NCBI RefSeq assembly: GCF_003441595.1
Contig: NZ_CP031848.1
Coordinates: 868,001-932,000, forward strand
From: Marinobacter sp. Arc7-DN-1
GTDB taxonomy: Bacteria > Pseudomonadota > Gammaproteobacteria > Pseudomonadales > Oleiphilaceae
Direction of reading: 5' to 3'
DNA length: 64,000 nucleotides
Below are positions 57,009 to 64,000 of this stretch, piece after piece. The translations under genes were made by a program, and so were the position numbers. Position 1 is the stretch's first letter; the number at the start of each line of letters is the position of its first letter. The notes below the pieces were generated by a model. The model saw nothing but the letters and a program-made list of their open reading frames with translations. It was not told the DNA's origin and made no database searches.

Positions 57009-57821
57009 TCAGGCCACGTTTTCACGGAATTGCAACCGGGACGGTGTTGTACCCTTATACTTTCGCAACGCATTAGTCAGTGCGCTCTGGGAAGAAAAAC
57101 CGGTTCGATAACTGATTTCGGACACCGAGAGAGAGGTGGACACAAGCAGTTCAGCTGCCTGATCAAGGCGGGTGAGTAACAGAAACCGGTGAGGTGTAAT
57201 GCCAGCCACTTCCCTGAAAACCTCGTGGAACCGGCTGACGCTCAGACAGGCTTCGCCGGCCATGTCTTCAACCGTAATCTTGCGATGGAGGTTTTTGAGG
57301 ATATAACGTCGAACGGCTTCAGGGCTGATGCTGTAACGATTCGGGAATTTGGCATGCCGGTCACTGATCCGGTCAGCCATACAGTAAAGAATACTTGCAG
57401 CCAGATGCTGCTGAAGGGTGATGTTGTCCGGTGCACGATCAAACTCGCCGGCAGCAAACTGGACCAGCCCCTGTAGACGACTATCCATCTGCAGGGTCCG
57501 TGGCTTTTCAAACACCCGCATCATCCGTTCATAGTCGGCATGAGCCGGTGTATTGATGGCCGGGGTCAGCGGGTCAAGGTTAATGACGAGAACATGATTT
57601 TTGTCATCACCACAATAGTCGTGTCTGGCTTCAGTTGGAACGAAACAGGCCTTCCATGTGTCGAGATGGGACCCGGTCCCATCGACGCTCAGTTCAGCTT
57701 CTCCCCGCACTCCGACAACAATCTGATGATGTTCATGTTTGTGCTGGTGAGCGGCTATTGGAAGTTTCAGAAGTTTCGTATTGAGCATTAAAACTGCCGG
57801 CTTATAATTGAGAATGTGCAT
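57009..57821 (-). CDS. AraC-family transcriptional regulator
   Basis: A 270-residue regulator. The N-terminal cupin-like domain (about residues 15-90) has HQHKHEHHQIVVGVRGEAEL, which could bind a small ligand. The C-terminal AraC domain (about 168-266) has two helix-turn-helices, MAGEACLSVSRFHEVFREV and VSEISYRTGFSSQSALTNAL. The start is uncertain: ATG at 57821 has no clear ribosome site, and ATG at 57788 is possible. It lies upstream of putP on the same strand, so proline uptake is a plausible target, as for proline-responsive AraC regulators in pseudomonads. This link is inference. Confidence 0.88.
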   Translation of the reverse strand: MHILNYKPAVLMLNTKLLKLPIAAHQHKHEHHQIVVGVRGEAELSVDGTGSHLDTWKACFVPTEARHDYCGDDKNHVLVINLDPLTPAINTPAHADYERMMRVFEKPRTLQMDSRLQGLVQFAAGEFDRAPDNITLQQHLAASILYCMADRISDRHAKFPNRYSISPEAVRRYILKNLHRKITVEDMAGEACLSVSRFHEVFREVAGITPHRFLLLTRLDQAAELLVSTSLSVSEISYRTGFSSQSALTNALRKYKGTTPSRLQFRENVA

Positions 57822-57889
57822 CAATTAAAGCAGATCATTACAAAAAGTGCACGAATGCCGGGGAAAGCATTCGCAAATCCCAGCACCTT

Positions 57890-58531
57890 TCAGGACGACC
57901 CGGAGCTCCTGAACAGCCCTGTCAACACTCTGGAAACGCTTTCAGACACCACCTCCAGCGGAAGTGCCGCATCAACCACATGATACCTGGAGGGTAGCGC
58001 CACGGCCCTCTCCAGATAGGCATCCCGGATTCTCTGGAAGAATTCCAGGTCTTCCTGTTCAAAACGGTCCAGCTCACCTCGCTTTCGAGCCCTGGCCATT
58101 CCGGTTTCAACCGGGGCATCCAGAAGCACGACGTGATCAGGCCGTATTTCACCCTGGACCAGGGTTTCCAGAAGGGTGATCCGTTCAACCGGCACGCCTC
58201 TTCCACCGCCCTGATAGGCATATGTCGCGTCTGTGAAGCGGTCACACAGGACCCATTTGCCTTGATCCAGAGCCGGCAGTATGCGGTTGTACAGATGCTG
58301 CGCTCTCGCCGCAAACATCAGGAGAAGCTCCGTGGTTTCGTTCACCGGCTCATCCCTGGGAGACAGTAACAGCTCACGAATGGCCTCTGCCATGGGCGTC
58401 CCGCCAGGTTCCCGGGTCACGATAAAGTCTACACCAAGGCCCTTCAGGGTTCTCGCGGCATTGGCGAGCTGTGTCGATTTACCAACACCTTCGGTGCCTT
58501 CAAATGTGATGAACTTTCCCCGAGCACTCAT
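57890..58531 (-). CDS. tmk: Thymidylate kinase
   Basis: A 213-residue kinase forming dTDP from dTMP. The P-loop FEGTEGVGKSTQ is at residues about 9-20, TREPGGTPMAEAIR contains the DRE-like base-side segment, and the lid region follows DRFTDATYAYQGGGRGV (about 95-112), which resembles the E. coli type. It overlaps mltG by four bases. Order pabC-mltG-tmk is conserved in gammaproteobacteria; holB usually follows but is not present here, since the AraC gene lies next. Confidence 0.95.
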   Translation of the reverse strand: MSARGKFITFEGTEGVGKSTQLANAARTLKGLGVDFIVTREPGGTPMAEAIRELLLSPRDEPVNETTELLLMFAARAQHLYNRILPALDQGKWVLCDRFTDATYAYQGGGRGVPVERITLLETLVQGEIRPDHVVLLDAPVETGMARARKRGELDRFEQEDLEFFQRIRDAYLERAVALPSRYHVVDAALPLEVVSESVSRVLTGLFRSSGSS

Positions 58532-59598
58532 CCGGCGCCTCCATCAGTACCCGAGAAGCCGTCTTCCGGTGCCGGAGAAGACCGGTAATCCTGGCGACGG
58601 TTGAGCTGAAACTCCCGCACGGCCTTCTGGTGTTCGGCGAGGGTGCGGGAAAACTTGTGGGAGCCATCACCACGGGCGACGAAATAGAGTGCATCCCCGT
58701 CATCCGGATGCAGAGCCGCATGAATCGAATCGCGCCCCGGCAAGGCAATCGGCGTGGGAGGGAGACCATCAATCCGGTAGGTGTTATAGGGCGTATGGGT
58801 AAGCAGGTCTTTCCGGCCAATCCGGCCCTTGTAGCTGTCGCCCATGCCGTAAATAACGGTCGGATCGGTCTGGAGCCGCATTCCCTTTTGCAGACGGCGG
58901 ACAAACACTCCGGCCACCTGATCCCGTTCGCCAGGTGCACCGGTTTCCCGCTCCACAATAGAGGCCATGACCAGGGCTTCATAGGGGCTGTCGTAGGGTA
59001 AACCCTCCTCCCGGGCCTCCCATTCCTCCGCCAGAACGGTCTCCATCTTGCTGAAGGCCCGCTTCAGAATATCCAGATCGGTCTCATTACTGGTAAAGGC
59101 ATAGGTGTCGGGGAAGAACCGCCCCTCAGGATGCTCTCCTTCAGCCCCGACGGCGGACATGATCCGCTCATCGGTCCACTCGCCCGTTACCCGCTGCAAC
59201 CGCTCAGCGCGCGCCAGGGCTTCACGCATGTCCCGAAACGTCCAGCCCTCAATGAACTGCACGTACCAATGTTTGATATCCCCGGACACCATGAGGCTGA
59301 CCATGGCTTTCGGACTCATGCCATTGAGAAACTCATAATCACCGGCCTTGATACGGGCCTGCTCCGGATTCAGGCGACCATAGAGCCTGAGCCACAGGCT
59401 TTGCCCGACCAGCCCTTGCGCTTCCAGTCTCTGAACCACTTCCGTGAAGGTGGCCCCCTGGGGAACGTTAAAAAGCACCGGCTCTTCCAGAGTCACTGGT
59501 TTTTCAAGACCCTGAAGGCCTTGCCAGACCCACAGCCCGGTTCCGGCCGAGGCCAGCACGGCAACACAAACACTCGCAAGCAATAACTTCTTGAGCAA
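58528..59598 (-). CDS. mltG: Endolytic peptidoglycan transglycosylase MltG
   Basis: A 356-residue membrane-anchored enzyme. One N-terminal helix (about residues 4-26, LLLASVCVAVLASAGTGLWV) is followed by a LysM-like region and the YceG catalytic domain. The active-site glutamate lies in VMASIVERETGAPGERDQVA (about 214-233); the later YNTYRIDGLPPTPIALPG is diagnostic. It cleaves nascent glycan strands and sets their length. Overlaps tmk by four bases; pabC stops just upstream. Confidence 0.95.
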   Translation of the reverse strand: MLKKLLLASVCVAVLASAGTGLWVWQGLQGLEKPVTLEEPVLFNVPQGATFTEVVQRLEAQGLVGQSLWLRLYGRLNPEQARIKAGDYEFLNGMSPKAMVSLMVSGDIKHWYVQFIEGWTFRDMREALARAERLQRVTGEWTDERIMSAVGAEGEHPEGRFFPDTYAFTSNETDLDILKRAFSKMETVLAEEWEAREEGLPYDSPYEALVMASIVERETGAPGERDQVAGVFVRRLQKGMRLQTDPTVIYGMGDSYKGRIGRKDLLTHTPYNTYRIDGLPPTPIALPGRDSIHAALHPDDGDALYFVARGDGSHKFSRTLAEHQKAVREFQLNRRQDYRSSPAPEDGFSGTDGGAG

Positions 59599-59603
59599 AC
59601 GAT

Positions 59604-60428
59604 TTATTCCAGTAATTCGAGAGGATTGAAGATTGTCGCAAGTCCGCTATCGACAGGCAAATCATGACCGGCAATCGTGCGAACCGGAACAATACCGAGA
59701 ACGCTGTTCAGGAGAAACAGGCCCTGGCATTCCGGGCCCAGTACGTCTTCGACCGTTAACGGCCGCTCCGTCACCGCCTCCCCCCTTTGTCTCAGGCGCT
59801 CCAACAGCCACTGGCGCAGGACTCCGGCAACGGCCAGGCAGGCAGCAGGCGGCGCCACCCAGGCATTATCCGTCCGCAGCAGAAGATTGGTCCGGGTACC
59901 CTCCACGAGATTGCCGTCGCCGTCAGACATTATGACTTCAAATAGGGACTGGCCAAGATCGGCTGCCGCCATTACCTGCTCAAGCCGATTCAGGGATTTG
60001 ATGCCGGCAAGCAAAGGGTTGACCGTCAGCGGAACCCTGGAGAAATCGACCACAACACCAGAAGCATCGGGTGTGGAAGCCAGTGGCGACGCAGACACAA
60101 GCAGGTTAGGCACCATGCCTGGGTCCGGGCGGTAACCACGACCACCTCCACCACGGGTCAGGGTCAGTTTGAGAATCCAGCCATCATCGGTGAATCGCTC
60201 AGAAAAACGCTGGCCGGCCCGGGTACAGACAGTCGCAAGTTCCCGGCGCGAAACATGAATACCAAGCCTGCCGGCATCCCGCACCATACGCTCGAGATGC
60301 CGGGAAAGAAGAACACCTTTTTGCCCGACCATACGGATGGTTTCGAACAGGCCATCACCATAGGCCAGTCCCCGGTCATCCGCTGGCAGACCGCCCTCCT
60401 CTGCCCAAAACAGGCGAAAAACGGCCAT
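59604..60428 (-). CDS. pabC: Aminodeoxychorismate lyase
   Basis: A 274-residue fold-type IV PLP enzyme that releases pyruvate from 4-amino-4-deoxychorismate to give p-aminobenzoate for folate. The PLP lysine is in LLAGIKSLNRLEQVMA (about residues 140-155), with EVIMSDGDGNLVEGTRTNL supplying the conserved glutamate. It begins MAVFRLFWAEEGGLP, two bases after fabF stops. Position between fabF and mltG is the usual one. Confidence 0.93.
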   Translation of the reverse strand: MAVFRLFWAEEGGLPADDRGLAYGDGLFETIRMVGQKGVLLSRHLERMVRDAGRLGIHVSRRELATVCTRAGQRFSERFTDDGWILKLTLTRGGGGRGYRPDPGMVPNLLVSASPLASTPDASGVVVDFSRVPLTVNPLLAGIKSLNRLEQVMAAADLGQSLFEVIMSDGDGNLVEGTRTNLLLRTDNAWVAPPAACLAVAGVLRQWLLERLRQRGEAVTERPLTVEDVLGPECQGLFLLNSVLGIVPVRTIAGHDLPVDSGLATIFNPLELLE

Positions 60429-60430
60429 GG

Positions 60431-61678
60431 TCAGCCTTCAAAGCGACGGAAAATCAGGGTTCCGTTGGTACCACCGAATCCGAAGGAATTGGACAAAGCC
60501 ACCCGCACATCCGCTTTACGGCTTTCGTGGGCAACAAAATCCAGATCGCATCCGTCATCGGGATTGTCCAGATTGATGGTCGGGGGCAGCACCCCATCGC
60601 GGATCGACAACACCGAAAAAATCGCCTCGACCGCACCGGCAGCACCAAGCAGATGCCCGGTCATGGATTTCGTGCTGCTCATGGCAAGTTTGTCGGCATG
60701 GCCTTCGAATATACGCCGGACAGCAGCCACTTCCGCCACATCTCCCACCTGGGTTGACGTGCCGTGGGCATTGATATAATCGATTTCATCCGGCTTCAGG
60801 CCGGCATCCCGGATCGCATTCGCCATGGACCGGGCCGCTCCTTCGCCATTCTCCGGCGGCGCGGTAATGTGGTGGGCGTCGTCGCTCATGCCGAAGCCGA
60901 CAACCTCGCCATAAATTGTGGCACCTCGTTGCTTCGCGTGTTCCAGCTCTTCAAGGACAACGACACCCGCACCGTCACTCAGCACAAATCCGTCCCGGTC
61001 TTTGTCCCATGGCCGGCTTGCCTTGGTGGGTTGGTCGTTGCGAGTAGAAAGTGCCCGGGCGGCAGAGAAGGCCGCCATCCCGGTACGCGTTGTTGCCATT
61101 TCCGAGCCACCGGCGAGCATCACCTCGGCATCCCCGTAAGCAATAGTGCGGGCAGCATAGCCGATATTGTGAGTGCCGGTGGTACAAGCGGTAACGATTG
61201 CGATGTTGGGACCACGGTAGCCGAAACGGATCGCCGCATTGCCGGAAATCATGTTGATCACGGAGGCCGGCACAAAAAAAGGCGAGACTTTGCGAGGGCC
61301 GGACTTGTCCATGGTCAGAACGCTTTTCTCGATGTATTCGAGACCACCGATCCCGGAGCCGATTGCGATCCCCACTCTTTCCCGGTCAAGCGCCTCAAAA
61401 GCCTCAAGACCACTGTCGTCCACCGCCTGCTGGGCGGCAATAAGGCCATAATGAATAAATGCATCAAGCTTTCTGGCGTCTTTGGTCGAGAGGTATGGCT
61501 CCATATCCAGCTCACGGATGGCACCCCCAATCCGGGTGTTGTAGCCCGACGCGTCAAAACGGTCGATCATTCCGATCCCGCTGCGTCCTGCCCGGATACC
61601 TTCCCAGGATGACTCCACGTCATTTCCCAGTGGAGACAGCATGCCCACGCCTGTGATAACAACTCGCCGTTTGCTCAT
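60431..61678 (-). CDS. fabF: Beta-ketoacyl-ACP synthase II
   Basis: A 415-residue condensing enzyme that elongates acyl-ACP with malonyl-ACP. The catalytic cysteine is in [14 protein letters not shown] (about residue 165), and histidines in [13 protein letters not shown] and [14 protein letters not shown] start at [18 protein letters not shown] (61678), since four extra residues upstream lack support. A terminator separates it from acpP, yet read-through or a local promoter should keep it with the fab cluster. Confidence 0.96.
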   Translation of the reverse strand: MSKRRVVITGVGMLSPLGNDVESSWEGIRAGRSGIGMIDRFDASGYNTRIGGAIRELDMEPYLSTKDARKLDAFIHYGLIAAQQAVDDSGLEAFEALDRERVGIAIGSGIGGLEYIEKSVLTMDKSGPRKVSPFFVPASVINMISGNAAIRFGYRGPNIAIVTACTTGTHNIGYAARTIAYGDAEVMLAGGSEMATTRTGMAAFSAARALSTRNDQPTKASRPWDKDRDGFVLSDGAGVVVLEELEHAKQRGATIYGEVVGFGMSDDAHHITAPPENGEGAARSMANAIRDAGLKPDEIDYINAHGTSTQVGDVAEVAAVRRIFEGHADKLAMSSTKSMTGHLLGAAGAVEAIFSVLSIRDGVLPPTINLDNPDDGCDLDFVAHESRKADVRVALSNSFGFGGTNGTLIFRRFEG

Positions 61679-61743
61679 AACCCCTTGCACCTGATCTTGT
61701 CCGTATAAATCTGAACCCGGATTGAACCTGATTTTCAGCCAAT

Positions 61744-61783
61744 AAAAAAGCCGTCCCCCGATGTTTCACAAGGACGGCTTTTT
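61744..61783. terminator. Terminator between acpP and fabF
   Basis: AAAAAAGCCGTCC and GGACGGCTTTTT pair around a 16-base loop, with A- and T-runs on both sides. It would end or attenuate the acpP transcript, which in other bacteria is much more abundant than fabF. Confidence 0.85.
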
Positions 61784-61808
61784 GCCTGGCTTTCTTGAAT
61801 GCAGAGTA

Positions 61809-62042
61809 TCAGGTGTGCGCGACGATGTAGTCGATCGCGTCCTGAACACTTGCCAGCTTCTCGGCTTCCTCATCAGGAATCTCGGTTTCAAATTCCTCTT
61901 CCAGGGCCATAACCAGCTCAACGGTGTCCAGTGAGTCAGCGCCAAGATCCTCTACAAAAGAAGATGAGTTCTGAACCTCGGACTCTTTAACGCCCAACTG
62001 TTCACAAACGATCTTCTTAACGCGCTCTTCAACTGTACTCAT
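61809..62042 (-). CDS. acpP: Acyl carrier protein
   Basis: A 77-residue acidic carrier protein. The phosphopantetheine serine is in [20 protein letters not shown] (residues about 32-51). It starts [18 protein letters not shown] at 62042 with a purine-rich site just upstream (GAGGACATT); a reading from 62159 adds an unrelated leader. It carries growing acyl chains for the Fab enzymes encoded on both sides. Confidence 0.97.
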   Translation of the reverse strand: MSTVEERVKKIVCEQLGVKESEVQNSSSFVEDLGADSLDTVELVMALEEEFETEIPDEEAEKLASVQDAIDYIVAHT

Positions 62043-62176
62043 AATGTCCTCACTTTGTGTGTCAACCAAGCAACTCAAGTGCTGCCAGTTTAGTTTAAAC
62101 CCTACCTGCAAACAAGCAGGGATTCTGTCAAACATGTTGTGCGACAAGGAGTTGCGCACAGGCTCCGGAACGAAGC

Positions 62177-62920
62177 TTATCCCATGTACATTCCACCGTT
62201 TACATTGATGGTTTCACCCGTCACGTATCCGGCGGCATCTGATGCCAGGAAGGCAACCACAGCTGCCACTTCTTCCGGCTCACCCAGACGACCCGCGGGT
62301 ATGATTTCCAGCATAGCCTCGCGCTGCCTGTCGTCCAGTTTTTTTGTCATATCCGTGTCAATAAATCCCGGCGCCACGCAATTCGCGGTAATGCCCCGGT
62401 TCGACATTTCCTTGGCAAGGCTTCGGGTAAAGCCTTCCACCCCGGCTTTGGCGGCGCAGTAGTTACCCTGCCCGGGATTACCCATACCTGCAACCACTGA
62501 ACTGATATTGACAATCCGACCCCACCTCGCCTTCGCCATTCCACGAAGCACAGCTTTGCTGGTGCGATAGACGCTGGACAGATTGGTTTCCAGAACCGAC
62601 GCCCAGTCCTCGTCTTTCAGGCGCATCAGCAGGTTATCACGGGTAATGCCGGCATTATTGACGAGAATCAGCGGCGCACCGGATCTCTCGGTCAACTCCT
62701 TCAGACCCGCCTCGATGCTGGCGGGATCTGCCACATTCATAACCATGCCGTAGCCCTTGAGCCCGGCAGACTGCAGATCGTTGGTGATGGATTCGGCACC
62801 GCCGGCGCTGGTGGCCGTACCGATGACTTCAGCGCCCTGCTCGGCCAATGCACGGGCAATCGCCTGGCCAATTCCGCGGGTCGCACCGGTTACCAGTGCA
62901 ATCTTACCTTCCAGAGACAT
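62177..62920 (-). CDS. fabG: 3-Oxoacyl-ACP reductase
   Basis: A 247-residue short-chain dehydrogenase that reduces 3-oxoacyl-ACP with [20 protein letters not shown] (about 12-26) is the cofactor loop, the [13 protein letters not shown] segment (about 86-98) is diagnostic of FabG, and the triad lies in [20 protein letters not shown] (in part, Ser, Tyr and Lys). It sits between fabD and acpP. Confidence 0.97.
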   Translation of the reverse strand: MSLEGKIALVTGATRGIGQAIARALAEQGAEVIGTATSAGGAESITNDLQSAGLKGYGMVMNVADPASIEAGLKELTERSGAPLILVNNAGITRDNLLMRLKDEDWASVLETNLSSVYRTSKAVLRGMAKARWGRIVNISSVVAGMGNPGQGNYCAAKAGVEGFTRSLAKEMSNRGITANCVAPGFIDTDMTKKLDDRQREAMLEIIPAGRLGEPEEVAAVVAFLASDAAGYVTGETINVNGGMYMG

Positions 62921-62938
62921 GAATCACTCCCTTTCGTT

Positions 62939-63877
62939 TCAGGACTGGCTGAACGCGTCAAGCGCCTTCGCCAGCGAGTCCGGATCTTCGATACTGTGAA
63001 CCGCCAGTGCCCGGTCAATACGCTTTGCAAGTCCGGCCAGGACCTTACCGGTACCGCATTCAACAGCCACTTCCACACCGTTACTCACGAGGGTACGAAC
63101 GGAATCCGTCCACCGGACCGGCGAATAGAGCTGCTTCAGAAGATTGGCCTTCAGTGTAGCGGATTCCGTCTCGGCCGCGGCGTTAACATTTTGTATAACC
63201 GGGATGACAGCATCATTAAAGCGCACATCATCCAGGGCTTTTGCCAGCTCTTCCGACGCGCCTTTCATCAGGGCGCAATGGGACGGAACGCTGACCGGCA
63301 AAGGCATGGCCTTGCGCGCGCCTTTTTCCTTGCAGGCTTCAATGGCCCGTTCGACGGCAGCCGCCGAACCGGCTATTACCACCTGCCCGGGGGCGTTGAA
63401 GTTCACGGCGGAGACAACCTCGCCCTGAGCAGCGCTTTCACAGGCAGCGACGACATCATCATCCTCAAGACCCAGGATAGCCGCCATTTTGCCTTCCCCT
63501 GCCGGCACCGCATCCTGCATGAGCTCTCCACGAAGGCGAACCAGCCTTACCGCTTCAATGAAGTCAAGGCTCTCGGAGGCAACCAGGGCACTGTACTCGC
63601 CCAGGCTGTGGCCAGCGAGGAAGTCCGGCTTGCTGCCGCCTGCAACAAACCACTGGCGCCACAGGGCGACACTGGCTGTCAGCAGTGCAGGCTGGGTGAC
63701 CATGGTTCTGTTAAGCTCCTCGGCCGGGCCCTTCTGGCACAGCTGCCAGAGATCGTAGCCCAATACATTGGAAGCTTCAGCAAAGGTTCTGTTGATAATG
63801 GGCCAGGTTTCAGCGGCCGCCGAAAGCATACCAACGGATTGTGACCCTTGTCCGGGAAAAATAAAGGCTGATTTCAT
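62939..63877 (-). CDS. fabD: Malonyl-CoA:ACP transacylase
   Basis: A 312-residue alpha/beta enzyme moving malonyl from CoA to ACP. IFPGQGSQSVGML opens the protein, the catalytic serine is in AGHSLGEYSALVAS (about residues 90-103), and the histidine in VPSHCALMKGASEEL. First complete gene of the fabD-fabG-acpP-fabF cluster. The 123 bases upstream contain no identifiable complete gene, and fabH or plsX would be expected just beyond the window. Confidence 0.97.
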   Translation of the reverse strand: MKSAFIFPGQGSQSVGMLSAAAETWPIINRTFAEASNVLGYDLWQLCQKGPAEELNRTMVTQPALLTASVALWRQWFVAGGSKPDFLAGHSLGEYSALVASESLDFIEAVRLVRLRGELMQDAVPAGEGKMAAILGLEDDDVVAACESAAQGEVVSAVNFNAPGQVVIAGSAAAVERAIEACKEKGARKAMPLPVSVPSHCALMKGASEELAKALDDVRFNDAVIPVIQNVNAAAETESATLKANLLKQLYSPVRWTDSVRTLVSNGVEVAVECGTGKVLAGLAKRIDRALAVHSIEDPDSLAKALDAFSQS

Positions 63878-64000
63878 AAGCGGGATCTTATCGTCATTAA
63901 AGGGTTACGGGAGATTAGCCAATAGTACAAGGTAGGCCAATTATCCGCGAATGTGTGGCCAGATCGGGACAGACTTTAGTCTCAGGCGCTCAAAGCATGA

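Noticed and set aside
63878..64000. Possible 3' end of plsX or fabH upstream of fabD
   Set aside because: Only about 120 bases are available and no diagnostic motif is visible, so I do not annotate it.

Overview
The window is a stretch of a gammaproteobacterial chromosome, most like Marinobacter or a close marine relative. This rests on gene order and protein character: a HexR-linked Entner-Doudoroff cluster, the ppiD-hupB-lon-clpX-clpP-tig block next to a tRNA cluster, an aapJQMP amino-acid transporter, AcnB, malate synthase G, and TRAP-TAXI plus PutP transport. The species call is inference; the host genes are moderately GC-rich.

Positions 1-10,500 hold a partial uracil-DNA glycosylase-family gene and then central carbon metabolism: edd-glk (minus) divergent from gap-pyk (plus), and zwf-pgl-eda (minus) divergent from hexR (plus). 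Together these form the Entner-Doudoroff route from glucose to pyruvate, with candidate HexR sites in both divergent gaps. Positions 10,700-19,400 carry the periplasmic folding factor ppiD, hupB, lon, clpX, clpP and tig, followed upstream by four tRNAs (Leu, His, Arg, Pro). Positions 20,300-28,100 carry folD, glcB, cysS, glnS, ppiB and lpxH. Positions 28,100-37,800 carry the aap transporter, a lysozyme-like lipoprotein, a very small gene (39 aa), a voltage-gated potassium-channel-like protein, a thioesterase, fpr with a divergent LysR regulator, and miaE. acnB follows.

The accessory region is 40,639-50,988. It looks like a compact Gamma-Mobile-Trio (GMT) island: gmtY, gmtZ and gmtX overlap head to tail, and the ends carry inverted GTGTAA/TATAGT motifs. 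The element sits inside the shared rho-independent terminator of acnB and the convergent tauE-like gene: one 15-base stem arm lies at each edge. Its cargo is an AT-rich two-gene operon, a DGQHR/ParB-like protein followed by a protein with an Rx4H (HEPN-type) motif, coupled by a TAATG overlap. The second gene has been broken by an IS21-family element (46,065-48,494) with a clean 7-bp target duplication. Removing the IS and one duplicate restores a 375-residue frame, and the Rx4H motif lies entirely on the severed 3' piece. This disrupted defence-like pair is the best candidate for an undescribed system.

Positions 51,000-64,000 return to host genes: a TRAP-TAXI uptake operon ending in a TauE/SafE exporter, putP, an AraC-family regulator, and the cluster fabD-fabG-acpP-fabF-pabC-mltG-tmk for fatty-acid synthesis, p-aminobenzoate, peptidoglycan cleavage and dTMP kinase. 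Several strong hairpins, three copies of a 30-base palindrome and a branched inverted-repeat structure lie between genes.
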